Shown here: positions 1 to 12,274 of the stretch, one piece after another
How positions within the stretch are numbered: position 1 is the first letter of the stretch
Layout of the letters: each line of letters begins with the position of its first letter
Assembly (NCBI RefSeq): GCF_022682495.2
Contig: NC_071387.1
Span: 148,040,347-148,104,346 of the forward strand
DNA: 64,000 bases
Reading direction: 5' to 3'
From: Desmodus rotundus
Taxonomy: Eukaryota; Chordata; Mammalia; Chiroptera; Phyllostomidae
The notes under the pieces: generated by a model
Told to the model about the DNA's origin: nothing
Databases searched by the model: none
The model's input: only the letters and a program-made list of their open reading frames with translations
Program-made: the position numbers and the translations under genes

Positions 1-1250
1 ATGCAAACAAGTCATAGTTACTGGATGTAGAGATGTCAAATATATTCTAATCTAAAATGCAATTTGATTACAAACATAAGTGAATTTCAATGTTCGGTAA
101 ATTTTGGTTTATTTGAGAGCTGACTTCTTTTCTAAGGAAAGCCTTAGCTCTGCTACAAGAGGCTCATCAACCAACAAGAATGTAAAGAATGAGATTTTTT
201 AATTTTATGACAAAATTCCAACTTAGCCACGTCTCTGCCTGGTATCTAGAGCTCACTAAGTGTCCACTACTGGGCTCTGAAAAAATTAAAAATGGAGGAA
301 ATTATATTTCCATGAAATAGAAAGACAAGCTATTTGCTAACAACGGGTGGCGGGTGGGCGGGGTGGACATGACAGTCTCACCTGCAGAGCTTCCTCAAAC
401 CTCACACTTCCAGCGATGAAAGATCTTGCAGGCGTCAAATTAAAAGAGCTGCTTCGATGCGGGAGTGGCTTCTTCTCCTCCTGCCGGTTAGCTGGGTTGT
501 TTCAGATGGCCTGTATCTTTATTGATACGACTTTCTGCTTATTCTGTCAATTCCATCAATCAACAGAGGTATGCTAAATCTGCCACTAAGATTATGGATT
601 ATTCCATTTCTATTTTTAGTTCAGTAAGTTTTTGCTTTGTATAATTTGAAGTTATATTATTAGCTAAATTCAATTTAGAGTTATTCTATCTCCCTGGTAG
701 AATGACCCTTTATCATTTTGATATAGTCATCTGCATTAGCCTGATTCCATTCAGTGGGTTAAACAGTAGAAGTTTAATGAACTTAGTGGACTTAATAAGG
801 AATTCTGATAATCTGGTACAGTGACAGAAGCATGAGGAAACTCAGTACGGCATTCTACAGGTCAGAGAGCACTCAAGAAAGGACGAACATGGAAGGCGTT
901 CAGACCTCTTTGAAGAGGGATAGTTTAGCCCATCGGATGGCAGAAGTTCACTGCATTGCCCAGACTAGAGTTGGTCTGTACTCACTGGGTATGCAGGAAG
1001 CAACCATTTGGAGTGCAGGTGGGGACAGGGGATCAGTAACTGGTGGTATGGGTGTGGCAGAGGAAAGTGGGGACCTTGATGGAAGCCCTCCAGACCACAG
1101 GCAGGCTGTGTGGGAGCCCGCAGGGAGCCAGAGTGCCAGTGTGGGTAGAAGGCTCTGGAGGTGCTGACTTCCCTGTTGAGAAGGTTACAGAAAGTTTACC
1201 ATCTGCATTTCGTTGTGTCTGTTTGAAATAATTTTCCCTTTTCACTTAGT
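1..1250. other. Intergenic, no gene recognised
   Basis: AT-rich DNA with a somewhat GC-richer patch near 340-500 and another near 1000-1160. Short open frames on both strands show no recognisable domain, signal or family. No RNA gene or clear interspersed repeat was recognised. Confidence 0.6.
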
Positions 1251-1254
1251 CTCT

Positions 1255-1905
1255 TTTAGTGTAGGTCTGCTGGTGACAGATTCACTCAGGTTTTGTCTGG
1301 AAATTACTGTTTGGTCTTCATCTTTAAAGAATATGTTTGCCAGGTATAGATTTCTATGTTGGCAAATATTTTAGCACTTTAAGGATGCCATTACATTGCC
1401 TTCTGATTTCCACCACAACTTTGAGAACCAATTTGCTACTCTTATTCTTCTGAAGGTAGTGCCTTGGTTTTTTTTAGCTTCCTTTTCTCTTCTTTAAAGT
1501 CTTCTCTTTGTTATTGTTATGTGTCTAATTTTGGTTTTCTTTATATTTATTCTATTTGGGGCTTGGAGAACTTATTGAATTTGTGGCTGGATACCTTTTA
1601 TCACTTTTGGACAATTCGTGACCATTATCTCTTCAAATATTGCTTTTACCCTACTGCTTCTTTCTCCCTAGGGTCAAACTGCATTCGTGTTAGACCTTTT
1701 TACCATTTTGTGTCTGTATCTTTATCATGTCCCATACGTTCAATCTATTTCCTTAAACACATTACACTTATTACAGAGTTTGTGCCTGATAACTGGGTCA
1801 TCTGTGGGTTTCTTTGTAGCATGCATCTTTTCCCTTTGGGTCCTGTTTCTTGGTATGCCTGGAATTTTTAAAAAAATTCAATGCCGGATATTGGGTTTCA
1901 AAAGT
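1255..1905 (-). repeat. Antisense HAL1/L1M ORF1-region remnant
   Basis: The plus strand reads like the reverse complement of an old L1M/HAL1 ORF1 region. It contains phrases typical of that antisense sequence: GTCTGCTGGTGA near 1267, ATTATCTCTTCAAATATTGC near 1624, and GGGTCATCTGTGGGTTTCT near 1794. It is heavily mutated with no coding potential. The T-rich open frames here on the plus strand are antisense noise. The boundaries are by eye. Confidence 0.6.
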
Positions 1906-1949
1906 TGTACAGATGTTGGAGGATGCCATATTCCTCCAGAAAAGTATTT

Positions 1950-2920
1950 GCACTATTCTCTACAGTAGGTACTAACTAGGCTTTTGGAAAACAGAAATGA
2001 GTAAAACAAAATCCCTACCTTAGAGGAATTTACATCCGGGGGGGGAAACAATAGACAATAACAAATTAATGAATAATAATAAAGTATGCAGTGAAAAAGG
2101 GCATGAAGTAAATCAAGTAAGGGGACAGAGGTTAAAAGGTGGTGCATTTAGACTGGGCAGTGATTTTCAACTGGTGTGCTGCAATAATTTTTAAAACATA
2201 CAATACCTGACTATTTAATCAGGGCCACTGACCTCTCTTCCTTTAGATGGTTAAATTAAAAAAAAAAAAATGACAACAGCCAACACAACAATAGCTGTCC
2301 AGTGTAAATTATTTTCTTGTCAGATGGGCAAAAAATATTATTTTTGGTATGCTGCAGAATTTTAGTAATTAGTTATGTGTGCCATGAGATGAAAAATGTT
2401 GAAAATCACTGAGACAGGGGGATCAGAAGGTGACATTGGAGCTAAGATTGAATGAAGTGATGGGGAGGAGACAAGAAAATATTTAGGGAAAAAGTGTTCT
2501 AGGCAAAGAGAAAAACAAATAAAAAGGCTCTAAGGCAGTGGGGTGCTTGACTTGTTAAGGGAATAGCAAGGAAGCCAGTGTGACTATAGTGGAGTAATCA
2601 GTGGGGAGACAGAAAATGATGCCCAAGAAGCAAGCAGGGGCTACATATTAGGATCTTGGAGCCCATACATAGGACTTTATTTACGGGAGTTTGTTCTGTG
2701 TGTGATGCATAGCCATTGAAGGATTTTGAGGAGAGGTGTGGTGTACTCTGATGTAGATCTAAAAAGAATCATTCTGCCTTACATGTTCGGAATAGACTGC
2801 AGTAGGGCAAGGGTGTCAGCAGGGAGACCAATGAGGGGGCTGGAATTGTGGTAATCTATGCCATAGCTAATGGGGGCTTTTGGTCTGGAGAGGTAGTGGT
2901 GGATGTCAGGAAGAGCCATT
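1950..2920 (+). repeat. Ancient dispersed repeat, interrupted by a hAT element
   Basis: Recognisable phrases of a widespread mammalian repeat whose exact family name I am unsure of (L2- or MER-like): ATCCCTACCTTAGAGGAATT near 2011, AAGGCTCTAAGGCAGTGG near 2523, CATTGAAGGATTTTGAGGAG near 2714 and GCAGGGAGACCAATGAGG near 2819. It is interrupted at 2158-2411 by a DNA transposon. A second copy of the family lies at 36120-37420, also interrupted. Confidence 0.55.
2158..2411 (+). mobile_element. Non-autonomous hAT (Charlie-type) DNA transposon
   Basis: A 254-bp element with matching terminal inverted repeats: CAGTGATTTTCAAC at the left and GTTGAAAATCACTG at the right. Flanking 8-bp direct repeats are AGACTGGG (2150-2157) and AGACAGGG (2412-2419), 7 of 8 identical, the duplication length typical of hAT insertions. 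The interior has no transposase frame. It splits the older repeat at 1950-2920, so it inserted later. Confidence 0.8.
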
Positions 2921-3423
2921 GGATTTGACACATATTTTTGAAGGTAGAGGAAGCAGATTCCAATAATGGCTTTCATAAGGGTCTGCAGAGGTGGGTTTCC
3001 TGACACTTGCATCAGCCCATCCAAAATAAACATACGTTTTGCACCTAGTTTTATAGATTTTTTCTTGAAGAGAATCCCCCCTCTCTACCAATGTATGAGA
3101 TTCATTTCCACAAAACCCCACTGTGTCCCTGAGGTCTGGGAGAAAAAGACAGTAAAAAATAATGGTTCCTAGGTTCTGACCAGAGTGGCAGGAGGAATGG
3201 CAGCACCACTCCTGAGCCATGGTCCCTGGGAAAAAGAACAGTTTGGTGGGGTCTGAAATTCCACTCTGGACATATTCAATAAAGCCTAAACTCTTCACGC
3301 TGGCCCTTAAGACATCATCCTGCTCACACAGACTCCCACTGAAACCGAGGCTTCTGTTTGTGGACAATATCAGGTTAGAGTGTCCTTTCCTGTGCTCTCT
3401 CTCAAAATGTTATCTTTCAAGAC
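2921..3423. other. Intergenic, nothing recognised
   Basis: Mixed-composition DNA. The longest antisense open frame (2906-3367) resembles no known protein and overlaps the end of the ancient repeat, so it is not called. Confidence 0.5.
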
Positions 3424-3424
3424 T

Positions 3425-3463
<39 letters not shown>

Positions 3464-3650
3464 TTTTAGAGAGAGAGGAAGGGAGCTGGAGAGGGGAGGG
3501 GGAGATAGAGAGAGAGAGGGAAACGTCAATTTGTTCTGCTTAGTTGTGCATTCATGGGTTGCTTCTTATATATGCCCTGACGGAGATCAAACTCACAACC
3601 TTGGCACGTCAGGACGATGCTCTAATCAAGTGAGCTACCCAGCCAGGGCC
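3424..3650 (-). mobile_element. VES-type bat SINE, antisense, with (ATTT)n tail
   Basis: On the minus strand this reads GGCCCTGGCTGGGTAGCTCA, a degenerate tRNA-like head with a B-box region near 3582-3602, then a CTCTCTCCCT-type tract and a long (AAAT)n tail. On the plus strand the tail appears as about ten ATTT units at 3424-3467. No clear target duplication was found. The tail is a potential microsatellite. Confidence 0.85.
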
Positions 3651-5164
3651 AAGGTTCACTTTAAATGAAAACTTTTCCATAAGAGTTGACTTCCTCCTCG
3701 ATATTCCAGGAGTGGAAAACTGGAAGGCCACAGCAGGCCCTGACTAAATTTTTAAAATCAAATGTGAATGTTTTAGACAGGGCAAGCATTCTTCTGTTTG
3801 CTCAGTCATCCTCATATTGCCTTGGTCACTGTCACACTTTTATGTGACCTGCGTAGTTCCTATAGCCATTGGACCTTATGACCCATGGCATTCTCAAACC
3901 ATTTTGCTTATGTCTCTTCTATCACAGTTACACACTGGGTGCTTCATAAATATTTAGTAAATTAATGAAGGTGTAACTGCTGTGTCTGCCACGCAGGTAC
4001 AATTGTCACCAGCAGCAGTTTGGTAGAGGAAAGAGTTGCATATTTTCATAGTATTCTGTTTTTTTAAAAAGTTATTTTCCTCTTTTGTTCCTTTGCTCTC
4101 TTGTTACATTTTTGTATGGAAAATTTAAGTAAAGGAAGAGACTATTACCTAACCTGACTGCTGATTTTCTTTGACATAACTTCAAATTGTTCTCTGAGTT
4201 TATTTTGTGATAAAGCAAATATTTCACACTAATACCACCAGAACAGAAGGTAAATTATCTTTCCCTAGGCTAGGGCTATGTGAAATAGTCAGCTTGGTTT
4301 CATTAAAAATAAATTAGAATTAAATGAATATTTTAATTATGAAATGTGTGAACAGCTTTTATTAATAAAACCTATTCCTAAATTTAATCCTTAGGTCAGC
4401 CCTTAGAAATAAGAATAAAGTGAATACACCCTTCACAAGAATAATGTTTCTAGACCTATTTGCAGTTTACAAATGCAAACAGGAGGCAAAGTCTGAGGGC
4501 AGCTCCACGTGGAAGGGCTGTGGCGCAACCAGATGACTCACTGTTTGATTTAGCAGTGGTAATGCAGACCCTTGCCACTTAATTCCCAACTTCCCACCTT
4601 TCGTCTAATGAAAAATCAGCTTTGAAAAATTGCTCAACAAACTGCCTTTAGTGAGTCCAAATTTCAAAATGGAGCCCTGACTGATGAAGCCCTTTGAATG
4701 CTGGATTTTCCTAAGTTACCACTAGGAAGCAGTCAGTGGAGAGAGGAGGAAAAAATGCACACAGATATTCGCTGATGTGATAGACCGTTTCTTCTCAGTG
4801 CGCCACAAAATCTAAGTGAGGCTGTAACAATCAAGCTTTGATTTTTCTCTCACTTCTCTGACTCTTCTTTTCAGAAATTTCTCCAAGGAAGTCTGTGAGG
4901 TATCTAGATAAAAAGCATGTAAACTCCAGGTGTCCAACTTATCTCTGGTCTCTGCATAGAGGAGAAGGAAGGTTGTTCCAAGGGCTTCTTGAAAGAGAGA
5001 AGAGGATCCTCCTGACCCCACCTACCCCTCATATATCTAACTGTGAGGTTATGGCTGCTCTTTTACATCATCTCTGGGCTCTTTGTGCTTGAGGCCATGA
5101 CCAAGTGCACAGGGCATCTGTCTCTGCCCAGTACTGCTGACACCCCCTGAACTTTGTTAGCAGA
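3651..5164. other. Intergenic, nothing recognised
   Basis: AT-rich DNA. No gene, RNA gene or clear repeat recognised. A moderately GC-richer portion begins near 4480. Short open frames show no family resemblance. Confidence 0.55.
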
Positions 5165-5605
5165 CTCATGGATCTAAATGCTTCTCCAGAAACTCTCATT
5201 CCAGGCACTAAAGATAGATACATAAAAGGAATCTTTTCAGTTAGCTCATGGCCAAAGGGCAAGATAGTAGGTGTAATAAAGCCCTTACAGGTGTTTAGCC
5301 TGGTGCAGAACGGAAGGATCCTCTTCCCAGCTAGAAGGTCTGACATCCTGTGCAGGAAGGAGGCGCAGGTAACATGCTTCTCCACAAGATTCTCCTGGCT
5401 CTCCTCCCTGAAGTGTGGAGAACCCATCACAGCTACCAAGACACAAGGCACCCACAGAATATCATCAAGGGGAAAAACACCTGCCCCTCTCAGTGCAAAC
5501 CTAAAGAGTTCAAGAGAGGGCAGGACCCACAGCCGACCGCACCGCCACCTCTGCTCCCACTGGGCTCCTGAGATGCCCCTCACAGCAATCTCTGCCAACC
5601 CCAAG
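5165..5605. other. Stretch open on both strands, not recognised as a gene
   Basis: A plus-strand frame runs 5168-5902 (244 codons) and an antisense frame covers 5068-5604 (178 codons). The last third of the plus frame is TG/CA low-complexity repeat. The conceptual proteins show no domain, signal peptide or family I recognise. A third frame from 5374 begins with a short hydrophobic stretch and then a Cys-x3-Cys pair, also unrecognised. There is no supporting splice or promoter evidence, so this is reported as an open stretch and not as a gene. Confidence 0.3.
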
Positions 5606-5687
5606 GGGGGCCAAGAGTGTGGAGGAAGCGTTTTCTCTCCTTCACAGTCAGGAGGCTACATAGCTTCTTTCTTCTTGAAGTTAAAAA

Positions 5688-5870
5688 AATTTGTGTGTGT
5701 GTGCACATACATATATATTCACCAGTATATATTGAAACACATAATACGTAGAACATTGAACACATATATGGTATCTAACATATTGAACACAATGTGTTGT
5801 ACAAATACATATGTTATACACACACGCACATGTGTGTGTACATGTGTGCACATGTATTTAGTAAATTTTG
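5688..5870. repeat. TG/CA and TA-rich low-complexity tract
   Basis: Imperfect alternating purine-pyrimidine DNA with runs of TGTGTGTGTG near 5692, TATATAT near 5710 and CACACACGCACATGTGTGTG near 5819. The near-palindromic ACATGTGT pieces give self-complementary character. Confidence 0.85.
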
Positions 5871-5902
5871 ATTTGCATTCATGTCGATGGCCAATGAATT
5901 AA

Positions 5903-6825
5903 CCTTTTTATCTTCTACACACAACAGGGTACTCAAATCAAGCAAGATGATGATGCACCACGATCTAACTCAGCCTTTCCCTAGTGGAGTTCTGTGGGAG
6001 AGTTATTCCCCACAACCCTAAGACAAGCAGTATATGTACTGAATCACCTCTTCTCTATGCATACACCGTGGCGCTATTATCTTGTCTCTGCATCTATAAT
6101 GGAACTAGTTTTGTGTCATTCTTAGTACCACCTTGGAAGACTTTAGAAATAGCTACTCACATTATGTTCTGTGCTCTTTCCTCTATCAAAAGTCTGGGCC
6201 CTGGATAGTGATGAGCTGCTTTCCACTTAGGGAGTAGAAGATTAAGCAGTAAGAGTGGAAAGAGGCAAAAGAAACAACACATTCTCTCTGCACTGCTGAA
6301 GCTGACCCCTCTCCCCTGTACTCTCTCCCCCCGAGGGTGGGAAGGCTTTCTGCCTGGACAGTGAGGCACCACAGTGGAGGAGCACTTGCAACACCTGAGT
6401 GTGCGTTTGGGGAGCATCCCAGTTCAGCTGAAAGTGAAGTGTGTCAGAGTTGCTTGCCTAGGGAGGGACTTAAAACCATCCACTTGTGTAGCAGTGTAAA
6501 ATGCACTTCACTTTGTACATGTGCACATGCTGCCTGTGTAATCAAAATAGCCTAATAAAGATCTGAAAAGCAGCTTTATTAGCTCATGTATTATTAATGC
6601 TTCCATGTTTTCTTTGTTTTACGTGCCTTACTCTTGCTCGGCAGCCCTGTCTGGCTGGCAGTGGAGAGGACTGAACTAATGTTTATCATTAGTAAAAAAC
6701 TCATTCCTTCAATATGTATTATGGAGCTAATATGTTCCAGGCACTATGGGTTAAATGGAATCATATAAATAATGGTAGTTTAAAAGAATTATGATGGTAA
6801 TAATAACACTAGCAGTCGTTTGTTG
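5903..6825. other. Intergenic, short MIR/L2-like trace only
   Basis: No gene recognised. Around 6715-6770 the phrase TATGTTCCAGGCACTATGGG resembles the size-variable end of an antisense MIR or L2 element, too short to call firmly. The rest shows nothing recognisable. Confidence 0.45.
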
Positions 6826-6829
6826 CCTC

Positions 6830-7345
6830 CTTTGAATCCATTTGCCCTTCTACAAGAGTCCTGCGGCTCCCTGCAGATTCACTGCTTGCTCAGGGTGGCC
6901 CTGGTTCTAAGGACAGAACATGTGACTTGGCATAAACCATTCCATATACCATGTCTTTCTTTGTCCACAATGATTGGTTCAAAGATGGACATATGACCTA
7001 AACTGATCCAATCATAACAAATCTGGGGCCTTGTTCAGAAGCTACTGGAAAAGACTGTGTCTTTTGAGCTGCACTTTAACCTGAGGAAACGTAAGGCTAG
7101 AGCTGCCCCTGCAATCACATCACTCTGAAGGAGCAGCCGGGAGCCTGGGGCTAAATGGAGGCTGAGAATGACGCCGAAACATGAAGCAGCAAAGTAGAGA
7201 TAGAAGGAAATTGCGTCCTAATGACATGGTTGAGACACTAAATTCAGCTCTGCCTGAAGCCAGCCCAGCCCTGGGCCCAGAACCGGTAAGTGCACTTTTT
7301 GTCTTAAGCCCATTTGAGTTTGGTTCTATGTCACTGGACACTAAG
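6830..7345 (+). repeat. ERVL-type LTR remnant (LTR33/LTR16-like)
   Basis: Contains a typical inner phrase, GATTGGTTCAAAGATGGACA near 6971, and a terminal part TTTTGTCTTAAGCCCATTTG near 7297 followed by a GGTTCTATGTCACT-like end. A related LTR lies at 55420-55835 with the corresponding phrases. No internal retroviral coding sequence is seen. Family assignment is from memory of the consensus and is tentative. Confidence 0.5.
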
Positions 7346-8660
7346 AAAGAACTCATACAAACAACAATAGTGATAATGCAGAGACAGTGGGGGGAAGCCA
7401 ATGAAAATTTTATGGGAAGAGAAAAGTGATATTCAATACTAAGACTATAGATTTTATAGAAACCTTGCCTTGACGGAAGCAAAGCAGAACAAATGAACTA
7501 AGTCCCAGGGACATCACTGAGAACTTTTGGCTCATTATATTATGCACATGGAATTCCCCTTGGCCCCAACAGGGCACGTGAAACAAAAACCATACATAAG
7601 ATACTAAACTCCTCAGGCTCCAGAACAGCAAGCCACTTTCCTGGAGGAAACCCCAGGACGAAGAGATTTTTTTAAAAGCTAGATTCAGAAGCTTTGTACA
7701 ACCAACAGAGAGAGAGGTATTTCTCTCAGGTACTTACAGTCAAGACTACATATAGCCCTAAGCAATCACGTCAAAATGATAAATAAGAAAAATTATCTTT
7801 AAGAGTCAGAAGTGTTGAAGATCAGAGACTAAGTACAATTTTTTATGTCTCTAAGTGTAGGCACAAGGAAGGATTGCTTGGTGTGAAGGTAAATAGACTA
7901 TTATTTGGGCAGCCACTATGTTAAATCAAATTGTGTTCAGACTCTTCCCGGTTTTTAACCACTGAAATGAAATTCAGACGCGCTGTCCCTCTTCCTTTGC
8001 GGCACCCTCATGCATCACGCAGCTCAAGGAAAGGCCTGGAGCTCAGCTGGTTATTTACTATCTTCTCTATTTACTTACTTTTTTTTTTAAAACTCCCAAT
8101 TCCAAAGTTTTGCTAGCTAGGACAGTGCTTATCAATTTTTTCACTTGGTAAATTTTCCCAAGTAATGAGAAAAGCCAAAAACTGGAAGAGAACTTTTCTC
8201 CTGGATTCTAAGACTCCTAGAGGTTTCCTAAACTGCACTGTATTATTTGCCACAAAGTAGAGATTAGGACCCTGGGTGAAGGGGGTGGGGGAGTCTCTCC
8301 ACTGAGAAGTTAACACCTGCCTTCAAAAACCATACTGTGGTTTATTTTGTAAGCCATTTTTGTGTATTATTCTATTTTTATTTTGTGTATTATTCCAAGG
8401 ACAGCCAATCTCATCCCTTAAGGATGGGCACTTTGCCTTTTAAAAATCAAATTGCTGAGTGTTTTCTACATTATTCTCTGGACAGTACCTAGCCCCTTAA
8501 GAACAGTGTGGCCGATTGTGTTTTCCAAAGTTGGACACGAAAATATCTCTGGCACTGGCAGAGTGACCTTGGCACTCCCACTTCAAGAACTAGAGTTCAT
8601 TTTTCCATTTCTTCACTCCCCACCCCCCCCGCCCTGCCTTAAACATAGGCCGGCACTGAC
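7346..8660. other. Intergenic, nothing recognised
   Basis: No gene or RNA gene recognised. A short imperfect duplication of TTTGTGTATTATTC occurs near 8359 and 8383. A run of C occurs near 8619-8629. Confidence 0.5.
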
Positions 8661-8664
8661 TGCT

Positions 8665-9085
8665 TTGACCAAGAGAATATGATAGATACACTGTGTCAAT
8701 TCTAGGTGTAGCCCATAAGTGTTAATTGCCTGCCCTTGAAGTCCAGCTACCTTGTGTGACTAGTCTGAGATCAGCATGCTGTGAAAAGCCCTGAGTCCTG
8801 CAGAGAGGCCCAGGATGGTGAGACAAGGCACCATGTGGAAAGAGAGAGGGGACAAGGAGCCAGGGGTTGAATGAAGGGACTATCTTGGGCAACCAGCCCA
8901 GTCTACTCTTCAGTGATTCCAGTGCCAGCTACTATCTAACTGCAACTGTATGAGAGACCCCAAGGAGGAAGCCCCCAGCTGAGCCCAGTCAACCCCCAGA
9001 ACCATGAAAGATAGCAAATTGCTGTTTTAAGCTACTAAGATTTGGGGGTGTTTTGTTAGATGCAATAATAGATACCTGGAACAGA
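8665..9085 (+). repeat. MLT1-type (ERVL-MaLR) LTR remnant
   Basis: Starts with the familiar TTTGACCAAGAGAATATG near 8663 and ends with GCTGTTTTAAGCTACTAAG near 9022, then TTTGTTAGATGCAATAATAG. This is the standard end of MLT1/MaLR LTRs. It is roughly 420 bp, solo, and degenerate. Confidence 0.7.
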
Positions 9086-10195
9086 TGGGTAATTGGCCAG
9101 TCTGGGCATCCCTTAAAGTACAGGGGATGTGGTAGATGCTAAAAACAATTCTGAACACATTACGACAACTACCATATTAGCTGGAGGTCTTCAGAGCAAG
9201 CAGCAGAAGCTAATTCTGGTTCAGTGAATCAATCAAGTTTTTGAAAGGACAGTGGGTAAGTCATGAATTGTAAAAAAGTCTGAAGATTTGGCTTCGGGCT
9301 AAGCGGAAAGTAAGAACACCAAAGCCATGGCCCAGAGTGTTCTGGGGAGGAAAGTCCTGGCATGACCACCACAGAAACGACAGAGCACTCCTGGCCCTTG
9401 GTTTCAGTGTCACTAGTTCCCAGGTCAGAGTCTTGGCATAGGGGGCCCCGGTAGGCAGGGCCTGAGCCTAGGCCTCTGCCCTGATTGCAAGGGGGGCTGG
9501 GAAAATGAGTGTCCAGCATTTTCAGACTGCATATTGAGAGGTTATCTTCGTTTCTTCAAAGTCATTAGGGTAAGGGTGACTTCCCCAAGGACAGAAGTTT
9601 AGAAGTTGAGAAGGCAAAGTGAATTGCAAGAATCCACCACTGCTACCAAGAATCAGAACGTGTGTGTGGTGTATGTGTGTGTATGTTTTGCATTATGCAA
9701 TTTCTGCTTTATCACAATATCTGTCTTCCTCATAAACATAGTATTCCACAAAGTTAGTACTAAAATTAGCTTTCACACTAAAACTGACAGGGTTTATGGA
9801 AAAATAATATTAGGAGCATATCTCTTAAAAATTGATACAAACTGGTAACCAGGGCATTAACAAAAATAACGATCCTGGTAAAAATATTAGAACAGTAAAA
9901 AAAAAAAAGTTAAATTCCTAATTAATAAATACTATAGTAAATCTAAAATTTTTACTTGAAAAAATTAAAAAGTGAGTGTACCTTGATAGAAGGGGTGCAA
10001 GGGAGTGTGAGGCTCCTGAGTTATGGTGGTTAGGACATCACACCCAAAGACTGGGGAAGGTCAAGTCATATGATAAACACTTTCTGGATGGAGCAGTGGA
10101 TCAAATTGAGCCAATATAATAAGGGGTGATAGACATAGCAGACATTACTGTAGACCTCACGCCTGTCATATTCAGCCACTGATACTCATGGAGGG
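9086..10195. other. Intergenic, nothing recognised
   Basis: No gene recognised. A short TGTGTG tract lies near 9660-9685 and an A-run near 9897-9908. Confidence 0.5.
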
Positions 10196-10199
10196 AAAC

Positions 10200-10490
10200 A
10201 TTAGCATGCTAGTGAAGTCCATCAGGACTTCCATGTTACATGGCATTATTCCACTGTTTACCAAGCACATCCGAGAACATTCATGTTTACAAAGCATGCC
10301 TTTAGTAGAACAGAATGTCGTGCGTGTATACGTTCACACAACCTTTGGATACTAGGTGTTATTCTCATTTCATAAATGAGGAAATCGACATTCAGAGAAT
10401 GACAAATGTGACCTACTTCAATAAGATAGTGTTGAGATTTGAAGCTTGTACTGTCAGGTTTTAAGATCAACACTTTTTCTACCCTGTCTT
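10200..10490 (-). repeat. MIR SINE, antisense
   Basis: The plus strand shows the reverse-complement MIR layout: ATTCTCATTTCATAAATGAG near 10361, GGAAATCGACATTCAGAGAA, then the degenerate region GATTTGAAGCTTGTACTGTC ending in CTACCCTGTCTTGCCACT. It is tRNA-derived, ancient and diverged. Confidence 0.6.
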
Positions 10491-10920
10491 GCCACTTACT
10501 AGGGAACCAGCTTCTTCTTTTAGAAAGTTAGACCCACATCTCCAAGTTGGTAAGTGGCCATGACCTTGGAAGAATGGATTGCATAGTTGGCATTGTCTCT
10601 CAAACTAAAGATTGGTTCATGTTGATTTTTCTCCAAAGTGGAGACTTGGTTCCTTGGACCATCCAGCAACTCCACCTCAGCCCACTCAGAGCTGGCTTCA
10701 GGAATCTGTGAAATCCTGCAGTGACTTTCTACTTTCTGCTTTCACTCAGAGTTCAGATGACTGTTGCAGAAGTTCAACTGTGTTTTCCAAGGGCAGTTTC
10801 TAATCTCTTTGAATAATATGATATTTTTCTTGCAAAACAAAAATTTCTCACTTCTCACAAACATTAATGGAGAGAAAACATTTCTGATGTAATAAGCACA
10901 GATTCCTGCCAATTTCTTCC
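10491..10920. other. Intergenic, nothing recognised
   Basis: No gene, RNA gene or repeat family recognised. Confidence 0.5.
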
Positions 10921-10924
10921 CTGT

Positions 10925-11035
10925 TTTTAATTTTGCAGTGTGCAGATGATGGTTTATTGAGTTGTACACTTGAAACCTGTCTGGTTGTGCAAGCGAATGT
11001 CACCCCAATAAGATCAATAAAAAAATGAAAATGCC
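10925..11035 (+). repeat. 5'-truncated L1 3' end
   Basis: The phrases GAGTTGTACACTTGAAACCT near 10959 and GTCACCCCAATAAGATCAAT near 10999, ending in an A-rich AATAAAAAAATGAAAATG tail, match the 3' terminus common to many laurasiatherian L1s. Only about 110 bp remain. Confidence 0.65.
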
Positions 11036-11484
11036 TGAATAGGAATATGCCAACAAGTGGGTCAACTTCAGTCTCCTGCAACTGAAGAAGGCCAGCAAAT
11101 ACTTCACAGTTGATCACCCTTCAAGAATGAGGTTCATCAAATCAGGGACTGAGATGTGCACAAGGAATGAGAGGTTAAATGGACACAAGCTGGCGACCAG
11201 ACTCAAAATTCTTTGAGGACACCAACCTTTTGGCCATGTGGATTTAAAGAGAATTATTAACCCATGTTTCCTAACAATAGCTACTTGTACACTTGAGATA
11301 TGTTCACAGGAGAGGATGTGGGATGTTACCACCAGATGAACCCCCATCATTTAGCAAGTAAGGGCGATGAGTCATTTAGTGCATTATTTCTGCGTTGCAC
11401 TAAACAATCCACTCAGGGGTTCCCAGAATTGATGTACCTTCTTAACATTTAACTTACTGTTCTCAGAGCAGTGGGAGAACCCCC
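11036..11484. other. Intergenic, nothing recognised
   Basis: No gene or repeat family recognised with confidence. Confidence 0.5.
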
Positions 11485-11640
11485 GCCTCTCTAAGAACAT
11501 AAGTGTGCACAGCATCACCTGGAGGGCTTGTTAAAATAAGATGGCTGTGCCTTCCCCCAAAGTCTGGGACACACCTGAAGAATTTGCATTTCTAAAACTT
11601 CCCAGGTTATTCTTTGAAGACTAGTGTCCTAGAGAAAGGC
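11485..11640. repeat. MER5-like hAT fragment
   Basis: The phrases CATCACCTGGAGGGCTTGTT near 11513 and GAAGAATTTGCATTTCTAAA near 11577, then TTCCCAGGTTATTCTTTGAA, fit the MER5A/MER5B group of short non-autonomous hAT elements. Confidence 0.6.
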
Positions 11641-12274
11641 TTGTCATCAGGAAGAATATGGCCCCATTTTGTTCCAATGGCAAATCTGAGGTCAATTTTC
11701 TTTAAGTTTCTAAGAAATCAGTGGATTTTCAAAGAAATCATATTTTTCAGTCATACATATTTCTTTGTATGTAAGCTGTTTGTCTTTGTCCTAAAGAAGT
11801 CCTTTTGGTTTTGATTATTTCAAAACATGGAAGAGACTGGAACATGGTGGCGGAGTAGGTGGAAGCTGAGCCCACTTGCTCATGCCCCCAGCAGGGATTT
11901 TTGGCTAATCTTCTGACAAGTGACCTGAACAATCAGTGGAATCTCAGCTGATAGGAATTTTTACAGCCAAGGAGTACAGAGGATGCTTTGCATTGTTCAG
12001 TGATGAACCATGCCTGGGCCTTGTGCTGATAAAAAGTCATCAGGGTAGAAAGTGAGGACCAGCCAAGCCTAAAAGAAAAGCCACAGACTATGGATCTCTT
12101 GTAGCCTTGAGCAGCCTGCCTAAAGCTAGATTGGTACATCATCTGACACAACCAGAGATGGGTGCAGCAGAAGACAGTACACTAACACTCAACTCTGCTG
12201 AAACAAATTCCACCGTGTTATTTTTCATTATCTCAGTTATTTTTCTCCTGCATGGCTTTTAAACATTTTTTTCT

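Noticed and set aside
3424..3467. The ATTT array as an independent microsatellite
   Set aside because: It is the tail of the antisense SINE, so it is reported with that element.
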